Positions 25,027-33,531 of a DNA stretch of 45,280 nt are shown in pieces. This DNA is from an uncultured Polycyclovorans sp. (lineage in GTDB: Bacteria > Pseudomonadota > Gammaproteobacteria > Nevskiales > Nevskiaceae): contig CAKZHZ010000036.1 of the NCBI GenBank assembly GCA_936928855.1, forward strand, positions 1-45,280. The letters run 5' to 3'. The stretch's first letter is position 1. The number at the start of each line of letters is the position of its first letter. The position numbers were made by a program, and so were the translations under genes. Under the pieces are notes generated by a model. The model did not search any database, was not told where the DNA came from, and worked only from the letters and a program-made list of their open reading frames with translations.

Positions 25027-25507
25027 GACGCTCCGCCTCGCTCCATCGGGCAAAGGGCCGCAATGACAGCTGATGGTTGTAATAGCGGGCTTGTGCCGTC
25101 ACCTCGGGTCCCAGCCAGTCCGGGCGGGGGATGGCCTGGTCCACCGTCGACAACTCGACCTCGGCAACCACCAGTCCTTCGTTGTCGTGATGGAACTCAT
25201 CGATCTCCCAGACCAGCCCGTCGCGCTCGACGATGTGCCGGGTCTTCTCGATCCGCCCAACCGTCAGGGACGCCAGCATCTCGCGGGCCTCTTCAAGCGG
25301 TACCGGATAGTCATATTCGGCGCGCGCCGCGCCCACCTGCGCCGCCTTGATGTTGAGCCGTGCGTCTTCGCCCGACACACGGACGCGAATCGACGCCTTG
25401 CCGCCGGTTGCCACCAGATAGCCCTGGGCGATCGGCCGCGCCCGGCTGACCTCGGCACGCCATCCGTCGTGGGCGATCAGAAACTTGCGCTCGATTTCCA
25501 GTGGCAT
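25016..25507 (-). CDS. CYTH-domain triphosphatase
   Basis: The 163-residue protein is a complete CYTH (CyaB/thiamine-triphosphatase) tunnel-fold enzyme that probably hydrolyses inorganic triphosphate or a nucleoside triphosphate with Mg2+. The signature EIERKFLI is at residues 4-11, followed by KASIRVRVSGEDARLNIK with its alternating Arg/Lys and later WEIDEFHHDNEGLVVAEVEL with the metal-binding Glu/Asp residues. The ATG at 25507 places the signature right at the N-terminus; 11 extra codons upstream add nothing family-like. It is the first gene of the minus-strand run that continues to the L,D-transpeptidase and nagZ. The true substrate cannot be told from sequence. Confidence 0.9.
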   Translation of the reverse strand: MPLEIERKFLIAHDGWRAEVSRARPIAQGYLVATGGKASIRVRVSGEDARLNIKAAQVGAARAEYDYPVPLEEAREMLASLTVGRIEKTRHIVERDGLVWEIDEFHHDNEGLVVAEVELSTVDQAIPRPDWLGPEVTAQARYYNHQLSLRPFARWSEAERRGD

Positions 25508-25595
25508 TGCAGACGGCGACCTGAGAGAAGAAGAGGGCACATTGTGCCGCAGGCGGGGCCCCGCCCGCGTTGTCGAGACCCACGCCCGGGACCGT

Positions 25596-26918
25596 TCAGG
25601 TGGCGGGCTCGAACAGCGCCATCGATTCGATATGCGCAGTGTGCGGAAACATGTCCATCACGCCGGCCTGCAGCAAGCGATATCCGTACTGATGCACCAG
25701 GGTACCGGCATCCCGTGCCAGCGTGCCGGGATGGCAGGAGACATAGACAATACGCCGCGGCCGCTTGGCGGCAATCAGCGGCATCATCGCCTCGGCGCCG
25801 CTACGCGGTGGGTCGAGCAAAACCCGGTCAAATTCGCCGGAAAGCCAGTCGACATCGCCACCGGTTGTGAACAGATCGGCCTTCTCGAAGCGGATGTCGA
25901 GCCCGGCGCGTTCAGCGTTCTCACGGGCACGTTGTACCAAGCCGGTGTCGCCCTCCACAGCGACCAGTTCGGCGCCACGCCGCGCCAACGGCAAGGAAAA
26001 GTTACCAAGACCGCAGAACAGCTCCAGTACCCGTTCACCGGGCTCCGGCGCCAACCAGTCCAGTGCCTGATTCACCACCCGCTGACTGATGAATCCGTTG
26101 ACCTGGATGAAATCCGCCGGCTTGAACTGCAACCGCAGGTCGGAGCCATCAGGCGAATAGTCCAGCACTTTCGCAGGCGGCGTCAGCGGCGTGATGCTGT
26201 CCACCCCGCCCGGCTGCAAGCGGATCTCCAAACCGGTCGTGGCAGCCAACTCCTGCAGGATGTCGAGGTCGTCCTCGGTCGGCGGCGCCAGGACACGCAC
26301 TGCCAGACAGACGTGTTCGCCCACCGCCATCTCGATCTGCGGGATACGGTCGGCAATGCTGGTGCGGGCAAAGGCATCCGCCAGGACACGCAGACGCTGA
26401 CCGACACGCTCGTCGACGACCGGACAGCTTTGAAGCTGCGCCAGAAAATGGCTGCGGCGCTCCCGAAAGCCCACCAGTACGCCACCCTTCTTCGGTACCT
26501 TCTTAACCCCGATCCGGGCGCGCCGCCGATACCCCCACACCGGCCCGGTCACGGGCGGCGCCACCTGCACCGGCGTCACCTTGCCGATGCGTGCCAGCGC
26601 GTCGAGCATCTGCTTCTGCTTGAAGCGGATCTGGGCCTCCGGCGACAGATGCTGAAGGGCGCAGCCACCACACAGGCCGAAATGGTCGCAGCCCGGCGCC
26701 ACCCGATCCGGGCTGGGCGACTCCACCGACACGGTCTGTCCCTCATCGGCCGCCTTGCCGGTGGCCAGATAACGGAACCGCACCCGCTCCCCGGGCAGGC
26801 TGTCGGCGATGAACACGACCTTGCCGTCGACCCGTGCCACGCCGCGACCGTCTTCCGCGAGGTCGAGAATGTCGGCGCTGAATTCCCCCTCCGGGGGGCG
26901 GCGGCCCCGCCGTCTCAT
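25596..26918 (-). CDS. rlmD: 23S rRNA (uracil-1939-C5)-methyltransferase RlmD
   Basis: RlmD methylates U1939 of 23S rRNA with SAM. The 440-residue protein has an N-terminal TRAM domain (~10-70), the [4Fe-4S] ligands C77, C83, C86 (CDHFGLCGGC) and C165 (SCPVVD), a central RNA-binding domain and the SAM domain with LELFCGLGNF (298-307), DPPRSG (~369) and nucleophile C395 in VSCHPGTLARD. The ATG at 26918 overlaps the cysM stop as ATGA; an upstream in-frame start would run through cysM. cysM-rlmD is an order also seen in Pseudomonas, where relA follows. Here relA is replaced by the CYTH gene. Confidence 0.97.
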   Translation of the reverse strand: MRRRGRRPPEGEFSADILDLAEDGRGVARVDGKVVFIADSLPGERVRFRYLATGKAADEGQTVSVESPSPDRVAPGCDHFGLCGGCALQHLSPEAQIRFKQKQMLDALARIGKVTPVQVAPPVTGPVWGYRRRARIGVKKVPKKGGVLVGFRERRSHFLAQLQSCPVVDERVGQRLRVLADAFARTSIADRIPQIEMAVGEHVCLAVRVLAPPTEDDLDILQELAATTGLEIRLQPGGVDSITPLTPPAKVLDYSPDGSDLRLQFKPADFIQVNGFISQRVVNQALDWLAPEPGERVLELFCGLGNFSLPLARRGAELVAVEGDTGLVQRARENAERAGLDIRFEKADLFTTGGDVDWLSGEFDRVLLDPPRSGAEAMMPLIAAKRPRRIVYVSCHPGTLARDAGTLVHQYGYRLLQAGVMDMFPHTAHIESMALFEPAT

Positions 26919-27805
26919 GCAGGGAACACCCCGGTGGAAATGTATCGGTCCCCACGGTCGCAGGCGATGGTGACAATGGTGGCGCCCTGCACCCGCTGAC
27001 ACAGCTGCAACGCGGCCCACATGGCACCGCCCGAAGACGGCCCGCAGAACAGGCCTTCCACGGCTGCCATCTCCCGCATGACCCGCTCCGCCTCCGAAGT
27101 CGATACTTCGATGATTTCGTCGATGCGGGGGCGCTCGAAGATCTTCGGCAGATAGGCGTCCGGCCACTTGCGGATACCGGGAATGGACGACGCGCCGTCG
27201 GGCTGCACACCGACGACCTGAATCGCCGGTTGCTGCTCCTTGAAATAGCGAGAGCAGCCCATGATGGTGCCGGTGGTCCCCATGCTGGAGACAAAATGCG
27301 TGATCCTGCCCTCGGTGGCGCGCCAGATCTCCGGCGCCGTGCCTTCGTAATGCGCCCGCGGATTGTCCGGGTTGGCGAACTGGTTGAGCACCCGTCCACG
27401 GCCCTCCGCCGCCATACGGTCGGCGAGGTCGCGTGCGCCCTCCATCCCCGCTTCCTGGGTGACCAGCTCGATCTCGGCGCCGAACGCCCGCATGGTGGCG
27501 CGCCGTTCGGCGCTCATGTGTGCTGGCATCACCAGCACCATGCGATATCCGAGCACTGCAGCGGCCATCGCCAGGGCGATACCGGTATTACCCGACGTCG
27601 CCTCGATCAGGGTGTCCCCCGGCGTTATCTCTCCGCGCTCCTGGGCACGGCGGATCATCGAATAGGCGGGACGGTCCTTGACGGACCCGGCGGGATTGTT
27701 GCCCTCCAGCTTGGCGAACAGACGGTTGTTGCCGATTCCGGGCAGCCGCGTCAGTTCTACCAGGGGGGTGTTGCCGATGGTGTCGGCAAGCGTCATGGTG
27801 TGCAT
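26915..27805 (-). CDS. cysM: Cysteine synthase B (O-acetylserine sulfhydrylase)
   Basis: CysM is a PLP enzyme that makes cysteine from O-acetylserine and sulfide or thiosulfate. The 296-residue form has the PLP lysine in GSVKDRPA (K43), the substrate loop TSGNTG (~70-75) and the glycine-rich phosphate loop SSMGTTGTIMG. The segment IGNTPLVELTRLP near the N-terminus and the CysM-type FANPDNPRAHYEGTAPEIW support B rather than A. Two close ATGs (27805 and 27796) are possible and neither has a good ribosome-binding site. It is divergent from the GacS-type kinase across a gap of about 47 bases. Confidence 0.94.
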   Translation of the reverse strand: MHTMTLADTIGNTPLVELTRLPGIGNNRLFAKLEGNNPAGSVKDRPAYSMIRRAQERGEITPGDTLIEATSGNTGIALAMAAAVLGYRMVLVMPAHMSAERRATMRAFGAEIELVTQEAGMEGARDLADRMAAEGRGRVLNQFANPDNPRAHYEGTAPEIWRATEGRITHFVSSMGTTGTIMGCSRYFKEQQPAIQVVGVQPDGASSIPGIRKWPDAYLPKIFERPRIDEIIEVSTSEAERVMREMAAVEGLFCGPSSGGAMWAALQLCQRVQGATIVTIACDRGDRYISTGVFPA

Positions 27806-27852
27806 GGGTGGAATCGTACCCGACCGGCCGCTCATCGGCGAAACTCTGGGCC

Positions 27853-30108
27853 ATGACGCTATTCACCGCTCTGCATCGTTGGCTGCCGTTCGCGATCAGC
27901 TTCCTGCTGCCCCTGGCCTGGCTGGCGGGCGGCTTGATCCTGACCTGGAGCCTGCTGGACCCGGCACGGCTGTCGCGCAGCCTGCAGCTGCTGCTGGGCT
28001 TCACCTGGGGCGGAGCAGCATTGCTGCAGCTGTGGGTGGCCCGGCGACAGGCACGTGCATGGAGCCGGTTGGCTGCGGTTGCCCGCAATCTGGCACAGGG
28101 GCGCGGTGAGCAACGGGCCCCGCGCGACCTGCCGGGACATGCGCGCCTCGTCGCCGAGCCGCTGGATGACGCCGGGCGCGTGATCACCCAGCTGCGCGAT
28201 CATCAGGACACGCTGGTGATGCAGACCACGGCGCGGCTGAAGGCGGATCAGGAGCGCCTGCAGGACATGAACGCCGAGATGCGTCGTGCCCTGCTGACGA
28301 CCCAGGCGGCGGCCCGAGCGCAGTCGGAACTGTTTTCGAACCTGTCGCATGAACTGCGCACGCCGCTGACCGGCATTCTCGGCTACGCCGACCTGCTGCG
28401 ACGATCCACCCTGGATGCCGAACAGGAACAGTACGTCGCCACGCTCGACAAGTCGGCGCGCGGCATGCTGACCATGATCAACGACCTGCTCGACTGGAGC
28501 CGGATCGAGGCCGGCCGGCTGCGCCTGCACGAGGAGCGCTTCGAGATTCACGAGGTGATCGAGGATGTCACCACCCTGCTGGCACCACTGGCCTACGAAA
28601 AATCCCTGGAACTGGTACGCATCGTCTACCACGACGTGCCAACGACCCTCAGTGGAGATGCCCAGCGGCTGCGACAGGTGCTCACCAACCTGCTCTCCAA
28701 TGCCATCAAGTTCACAGAGCAGGGCGAGGTGGTGCTGCGGGTGATGCGCGAGCGCGAAGACAAGGGACGGATCTGGCTGCGACTCACGGTTTCCGACACC
28801 GGCATCGGCATCTCGGCCGAACAGCAGGCACGCCTGTTCCAGCCTTTCCAGCAGGCGGGACCGAGCAGTGGCGGCAGCGGTCTCGGCCTGTCGATCAGCC
28901 GCAAGCTGACGGAACTGATGGGGGGCAGCGTCTCACTTGAAAGCACCGAGGGTGAAGGGTCGGTCTTCAGCGTGTTGCTGCCGCTCGGCCTGACCGCGGA
29001 CACCGACATCGGCCCCACCCCCGATCGCCGGCTGTCGGAAAAGACCGTCTGGCTGCTCGAACCGCACGACACTGCGCGGCTGGCCCTCACTCACAGCCTC
29101 GCCTTCTGGGGCCTCAACGTGGTCCGTTATGACAGCGTTGAGGCCTTGCACGACCGTCTGCAGCTGGCCCACAACCTGCCGGCACTGGTGGTGGTCGGCC
29201 TGCGCCCCGAGGATGTCGAGACCATGCGTCCCATCCTGCAGCAATGCGCCGAGCATCGCCCGCCGCTACTGACGCTGGTGGCATCGGCGTCGCTGGACGT
29301 GCAGCTGCGCCTGCGGGCGCTCGGCGCCGCTGCCTGCCTGCCCAAGTCCGCGGGCCGCCAGTCACTGCAACAGGCCCTGGTCGAACTGGCCACCGAGCGT
29401 CGTACCAGCCGCCCCCTCAATGGTCGCAGTGCGCTGGTGGCCGACAACAACGTGGCCAATCTGCGCTACCTGGCGTTGCTGTGCGTGGAGCTCGGCCTGG
29501 ATGTGCTCGAAGCGCGCGATGGCGAAGAGGCACTCAATCTCTGGCGGGCCCATCGGCCCCAGTTCGTACTGCTGGACGCGCGCATGCCGCGCCGCACCGG
29601 CGCCGCCTGCGCCGAGCTGATCCGGGCCGAGGCGGATGATCCAGGGCCGCGCATCATTGCCATCAGCGCCCATCTGGAGCCCGAGGAGCGCCGCGCTTTC
29701 CTCGACGCCGGCGCCGATCACATCCTGCTCAAACCCTTCGACGAACGTCAGTTGCTGAATGCGCTGTTGCCCGGTCGTCAGCAACCCCCGGCCCCGTCTT
29801 CGCAACGGCTGGCCGAGGATCCCGAGATGCTGCAGCTGCTGGCAGAGGAACTGCCGCTGCAACTCGACGAGGTGGAAACCGCCTGCGGGCACGGCGATCT
29901 GTCGGCCGCGCGCGAGGCCGCGCACCAGCTGCGGGGCACCGCTGCGTTCTACCATCTCGGCGCCCTGCGGGAGTGCGCCAGTGCGCTGGAAACACGCCTG
30001 CGACAGGTAACCGCCACCGGAGAAGCGGACGCCGCCATCCAGGCCGTGAAGCAGGCGGTGGCGGAGGCCTTAGGCGATCTCCAGCGCCGCCGCGCCGAGC
30101 GCGCCTGA
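27853..30108 (+). CDS. GacS/BarA-type hybrid sensor histidine kinase with degenerate receiver and HPt domain
   Basis: The 751-residue protein is a three-step phosphorelay kinase of the GacS/BarA class, which normally acts through GacA/UvrY on small RNAs of the Csr/Rsm system. Order: two membrane segments (~11-34, ~44-62) joined by a loop of only about ten residues, a HAMP-like helix and coiled coil (~65-155), HisKA with H166 (SHELRTPLTG), HATPase with SDTGIGIS and GSGLGLSIS, a receiver-like domain (~397-505) whose phospho-acceptor position reads VVVGLRP with no Asp, a second receiver (~525-640) with D575 in LLDARMP and K627, and HPt with H691 in HQLRGTAAF. Position beside cysM-rlmD matches gacS/barA synteny. 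The near-absent periplasmic domain is unusual. Its end overlaps acpS by 39 bases. Confidence 0.88.
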   Translation: MTLFTALHRWLPFAISFLLPLAWLAGGLILTWSLLDPARLSRSLQLLLGFTWGGAALLQLWVARRQARAWSRLAAVARNLAQGRGEQRAPRDLPGHARLVAEPLDDAGRVITQLRDHQDTLVMQTTARLKADQERLQDMNAEMRRALLTTQAAARAQSELFSNLSHELRTPLTGILGYADLLRRSTLDAEQEQYVATLDKSARGMLTMINDLLDWSRIEAGRLRLHEERFEIHEVIEDVTTLLAPLAYEKSLELVRIVYHDVPTTLSGDAQRLRQVLTNLLSNAIKFTEQGEVVLRVMREREDKGRIWLRLTVSDTGIGISAEQQARLFQPFQQAGPSSGGSGLGLSISRKLTELMGGSVSLESTEGEGSVFSVLLPLGLTADTDIGPTPDRRLSEKTVWLLEPHDTARLALTHSLAFWGLNVVRYDSVEALHDRLQLAHNLPALVVVGLRPEDVETMRPILQQCAEHRPPLLTLVASASLDVQLRLRALGAAACLPKSAGRQSLQQALVELATERRTSRPLNGRSALVADNNVANLRYLALLCVELGLDVLEARDGEEALNLWRAHRPQFVLLDARMPRRTGAACAELIRAEADDPGPRIIAISAHLEPEERRAFLDAGADHILLKPFDERQLLNALLPGRQQPPAPSSQRLAEDPEMLQLLAEELPLQLDEVETACGHGDLSAAREAAHQLRGTAAFYHLGALRECASALETRLRQVTATGEADAAIQAVKQAVAEALGDLQRRRAERA

Positions 30109-30480
30109 GCCCTCCAGCACCACGGTTGCCAACACCCACTCGCCCTGGTCGGTGAGTGCCAGGTGGGCCCGCTGCACGCCGTCCGCGCGCAAGCGCTCGG
30201 CGAGCCGGGCGCTGAACACCAGCCGCGGCGCACCCTGAGCACCGCGCAGCACACCGCAGTCGAGATGACTGACACCACGGAACCCGGTCCCCATGGCCTT
30301 CACCAGCGCCTCCTTGGCGGCGAAGGCCTTGGCGAGACGGTTGACCGGATCCCCCTTCGGGGGCAGCGCGGACTGCTCGGCCGGCATCAGCAACTTGCGG
30401 CAGAACCGCTCGCCATGACGGCGCCAAACCGCATCAATGCGCGGCAGATGAACCAGGTCATTGCCCAGGCCGACAATCAC
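30070..30480 (-). CDS. acpS: Holo-[acyl-carrier-protein] synthase AcpS
   Basis: AcpS moves the 4'-phosphopantetheine of CoA onto acyl carrier protein. The 136-residue product starts IVGLGNDLVHLPRID, the metal-binding GxDxV region, and has RLAKAFAAKEALVKAMGTG with the second metal-binding Glu. The last third (HLALTDQGEWVLATVVLEG) keeps the fold but not the usual SLSHE motif. The ATG overlaps the pdxJ stop by four bases, and pdxJ-acpS closes the rnc-era-recO-pdxJ-acpS series. Its 3' end runs 39 bases into the convergent kinase gene. Confidence 0.93.
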   Translation of the reverse strand: MIVGLGNDLVHLPRIDAVWRRHGERFCRKLLMPAEQSALPPKGDPVNRLAKAFAAKEALVKAMGTGFRGVSHLDCGVLRGAQGAPRLVFSARLAERLRADGVQRAHLALTDQGEWVLATVVLEGSGALGAAALEIA

Positions 30481-31226
30481 GCCGCCAACCTTCGGGCCTC
30501 GGTCATCACCCGGCGCATCTCCGCCACCGCCGCCGGCAAGCCGACGAAGATGGCGCGCGCAACAATGCTGTGGCCGATGTTGAGCTCCACGACTTCGGGG
30601 ATACGGGCGATTGCGGCCACATTCTGCAGATGCAGGCCGTGTCCGGCGTGGACCTCCAGCCCGGCCGCCTGCGCCTGCGAGGCGAAATGCCGGATCCGGG
30701 TCAGCTCCTGACGCTGCGCCTCGCCGGCGGTGTCGGCGTAACGCCCCGTGTGAATCTCGATCTGCGGCGCACCCGCCGCCAGACTGGCAGCGAGCTGCGC
30801 TTCGTCGGCATCGATGAACAGGGCGGGCACCGTTCCGACCGCCAGCAGACGCTGGCAGGCATCCCGCACTGCGGCGAGATGACTGACCACATCCAGGCCA
30901 CCCTCGGTGGTCACCTCTTCACGGCGTTCCGGCACCAGGCAGGCGAAGGTGGGGCGGGCGCGGCAGGCCAGCTCGATCATTTCACCGGTCACCGCCATCT
31001 CGAGGTTCACCGGCACCGGACTACTGGCCACCATCCGCAGGACGTCATCATCCTGGATATGCCGTCGGTCCTCGCGCAGGTGGATGGTCAGACTGTCGGC
31101 GCCGCCGCTGGCAGCGATCAGGCCGGCTTCCACCGGGTCGGGATAGGCCGTGCCACGCGCCTGTCGCACCGTCGCAACGTGGTCGATGTTGACGCCCAGA
31201 CGCAGCAAAGGGGGGGGAACCGACAT
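30477..31226 (-). CDS. pdxJ: Pyridoxine 5'-phosphate synthase PdxJ
   Basis: PdxJ condenses 3-amino-2-oxopropyl phosphate with deoxyxylulose phosphate to give pyridoxine phosphate, the last ring-closing step of vitamin B6 synthesis. The 249-residue TIM barrel shows LGVNIDHVATVRQARGT at the N-terminus, IHLREDRRHIQDDDV, VNLEMAVTGEM with the catalytic Glu, IEIHTGRYAD, and VHAGHGLHLQNV with the catalytic His. Length is normal. The start lies 10 bases after the recO stop and the end overlaps acpS. Confidence 0.98.
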   Translation of the reverse strand: MSVPPPLLRLGVNIDHVATVRQARGTAYPDPVEAGLIAASGGADSLTIHLREDRRHIQDDDVLRMVASSPVPVNLEMAVTGEMIELACRARPTFACLVPERREEVTTEGGLDVVSHLAAVRDACQRLLAVGTVPALFIDADEAQLAASLAAGAPQIEIHTGRYADTAGEAQRQELTRIRHFASQAQAAGLEVHAGHGLHLQNVAAIARIPEVVELNIGHSIVARAIFVGLPAAVAEMRRVMTEARRLAA

Positions 31227-31235
31227 GCCGGTGTC

Positions 31236-31946
31236 TCAGGTGGATGAGACGTCATTATCGCCGAGCACGCCCCGCATGCGCCTCAGCAGCAGCGGGGTCT
31301 GCAGGCGACGACCCGCCAGCGCCAGCGTCAGTATCGCCTTCAGCAGACGCCGCGCCTCCTGCGCGCAGGCGCCCGGCAATGGCTGATCGTCCTGGAGCGC
31401 CGAGAGGGTCGCCCCCGATACCGGCCCGCGGGGGTCCGGCACCAGCCCCTGATCGGCGCTCCAGGCGTAGCGCTGCTCGGGCGCGAAGTCGCCCCCTTCC
31501 AGCACACCGAAGCCGATCTCCTCCAGCAGATGACGCTCGAAGTGGCGAAGTGCATCCTGCGCCTGTTCCCCGGGCAACCGTGCCAGCGTCCGCGCATAGA
31601 TTGGGAAAAGCCCGGGATGGGGATCATCTCGCGCCAACAGTTTCAACAGCAGCTCGTTGAGGTACCACCCATAGAACACGCGGTCGCCGCCGAGTGGAAC
31701 AGGTGCGCCATCGGCTTCCGCAGCCGTCAGGGTGAGCAACTCGCCACGCCCTTGCACACCGACCAGTACCGGCACAAAAGGCTGCAGCACCCCCCGAAGA
31801 CGGCTCCGTGGCGCACGGGCGCCCCGGGCAACGGCACCGATCCGCCCGTCCCGCAGGGTGAACAGCTCCAGCAGCAACGAGGTGTCGCTATAGGGCCGTG
31901 CCTGCAACACATAGGCCGGCACCAGCACCTCGGCGCGGGCACGCAT
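31236..31946 (-). CDS. recO: DNA repair protein RecO
   Basis: RecO helps RecR load RecA on SSB-coated DNA. The 236-residue protein begins with the OB-fold: AYVLQARPYSDTSLLLELFT and GRIGAVARGARAPRSRLRGVLQPF. A helical C-terminal domain follows, with GWYLNELLLKLLARDDPHPGLF and LRHFERHLLEEIGFG. It lacks zinc-finger cysteines, as in most gammaproteobacteria. It follows era by five bases in the conserved rnc-era-recO order. Confidence 0.96.
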   Translation of the reverse strand: MRARAEVLVPAYVLQARPYSDTSLLLELFTLRDGRIGAVARGARAPRSRLRGVLQPFVPVLVGVQGRGELLTLTAAEADGAPVPLGGDRVFYGWYLNELLLKLLARDDPHPGLFPIYARTLARLPGEQAQDALRHFERHLLEEIGFGVLEGGDFAPEQRYAWSADQGLVPDPRGPVSGATLSALQDDQPLPGACAQEARRLLKAILTLALAGRRLQTPLLLRRMRGVLGDNDVSST

Positions 31947-31951
31947 CGAGC

Positions 31952-32836
31952 TTACTCGCCGCTGATACCGAACTGCCGCAATGCCCGCAGGTCATCGCTC
32001 CAGTTCTCGCGCACCTTGCACCAGAGCTTGAGATACAGCTTGCGCCCCTGCTGGCGTTCCCACTCACGACGGGCCGCCTCACCGATCTTGCGCAGCTGTT
32101 CGCCCTTCTCGCCCACGACGATGCCCTTCTGCCCCTCGCGCTCGACCCAGATCACCGCATGCACACGGTCGAGCCGGCCTTCCTGTTCGAAGGATTCGAT
32201 GGCCACCGTAGTGGCGTAGGGCAACTCCTGATGCAGGTTGCGCACGAGCTTCTCGCGGATCAGCTCGGCGAGGCCGAAGGCGTCGTCGTAGCCCACCACC
32301 TGATCTTCCGGATAGAGCGCGGGGCCTTCCGGCATACGGCTCATCAGCTCGTCCACCAGGGGCTGCAGATTCTGGCGTTTCATCGCCGACAGCGGCACCA
32401 CGAAAGCGAACGGATGTCGCGCAGCAGCCTCGGCAAGCAGCGGCAGCAGCCGCGCCTTGTCGGTGATCCGGTCCACTTTGTTGACCACCAGTCCGACCGG
32501 CATCGGCAGCGTCGACAGCCGCGTCAATACCGCCTCGTCCTCCTCGGTCCAGCGGCCGGCTTCGATCACGAACAAGACCACATCGACATCGGCCAGCGCA
32601 CCGGCCGCAGCATCGTTCATCATCGTGTTCAGCCGGCGGGTGGCCCGCAGGTGCAACCCGGGCGTGTCGACAAACACCAACTGCCCCTCGGCGCGGTTGA
32701 CCACGCCTTGGATCCGGTGCCGCGTCGTCTGCGGCTTGTGCGAGACGATGCTCACCTTGCGCCCGACCAGGGCGTTGACCAGCGACGACTTGCCCACATT
32801 GGGACGCCCGACCACCGTTACCAGACCACTGCGCAT
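31952..32836 (-). CDS. era: GTPase Era
   Basis: Era is an essential GTPase that binds the 3' end of 16S rRNA during 30S maturation. The 294 residues contain G1 GRPNVGKSS (~10-18), the effector segment SHKPQTTRHRIQG, G3 DTPG (~58-61), G4 NKVD (~119-122) and a C-terminal KH domain with KGIVVGEKGEQLRKIGEAAR. The ATG overlaps the rnc stop by one base (TGATG), giving tight coupling of the two RNA-maturation genes. Confidence 0.98.
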   Translation of the reverse strand: MRSGLVTVVGRPNVGKSSLVNALVGRKVSIVSHKPQTTRHRIQGVVNRAEGQLVFVDTPGLHLRATRRLNTMMNDAAAGALADVDVVLFVIEAGRWTEEDEAVLTRLSTLPMPVGLVVNKVDRITDKARLLPLLAEAAARHPFAFVVPLSAMKRQNLQPLVDELMSRMPEGPALYPEDQVVGYDDAFGLAELIREKLVRNLHQELPYATTVAIESFEQEGRLDRVHAVIWVEREGQKGIVVGEKGEQLRKIGEAARREWERQQGRKLYLKLWCKVRENWSDDLRALRQFGISGE

Positions 32837-33531
32837 CAGTTTGCCTCCGGCCCGGTCACCACCGGAACCCCCAGTGAAATCAACAGTGCATGCGCCGCAC
32901 GCTGCTCGGCCTCACGGCGGCTGCCACCCTCCGCCTCGGCGGACAGCGCTGCATCCCCGGCCGAGACCCGCACCACGAAACGTCGCCGATGCGGGGGGCC
33001 CGATGCCGTCAGCATGGCGTACTGCGGCAGTGGCCGCCCCCGCGCCTGCAGCCACTCCTGCAGGCGAGTCTTGGCATCCTTGAGCAACTCTGGATCGGGC
33101 AGCGCATCCATCAGGCCCTCGAACCATCGCAGACAGCAGCGTTGCGCCTCATCGAAGCCGGCATCCAGCCAGATGGCGCCCAGCACCGCTTCCAGCGCAT
33201 CAGCCAACAGCGAGTCCCGCCGATGTCCGCCGGACTTACGCTCGCTCTCGCCCAACTGCAGCACGGCCCCCAGATCAAAGTCCCGCGCGATACCCGCCAG
33301 CGTTGACTCCCGCACCAGACTGGCGCGAAGGCGCGACAAGGCCCCCTCATCGTCACGCGGCCGTCGGCCATAAAGCGCCGCCCCCACCAGGGCATTGAGC
33401 AAGCCATCGCCCAGAAACTCCAGGCGTTCGTTGTTGTGCCCGCCGCAAGAGCGGTGCGTCAGTGCCTGGGTGAGCAGCGCAGTGTCACGAAACCGGTAGC
33501 CGATGACGGCCTGCAGCTGATCCAGCGTCAA
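32836..33531 (-). CDS. rnc: Ribonuclease III
   Basis: RNase III cuts double-stranded RNA, including the rRNA precursor. The 231 residues hold the catalytic domain with NERLEFLGDGLL (34-45), where most homologues have a Ser instead of the Gly after GD. DALEAVLGAIWLD carries the second set of metal-binding acids. A double-stranded RNA-binding domain (~155-222) includes KTRLQEWLQARGRPLPQY and EAEGGSRREAEQRAAHALL. The catalytic acids are all present, so activity is expected. It overlaps DUF4845 by four bases at its start and era by one at its end. Confidence 0.97.
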   Translation of the reverse strand: MTLDQLQAVIGYRFRDTALLTQALTHRSCGGHNNERLEFLGDGLLNALVGAALYGRRPRDDEGALSRLRASLVRESTLAGIARDFDLGAVLQLGESERKSGGHRRDSLLADALEAVLGAIWLDAGFDEAQRCCLRWFEGLMDALPDPELLKDAKTRLQEWLQARGRPLPQYAMLTASGPPHRRRFVVRVSAGDAALSAEAEGGSRREAEQRAAHALLISLGVPVVTGPEAN

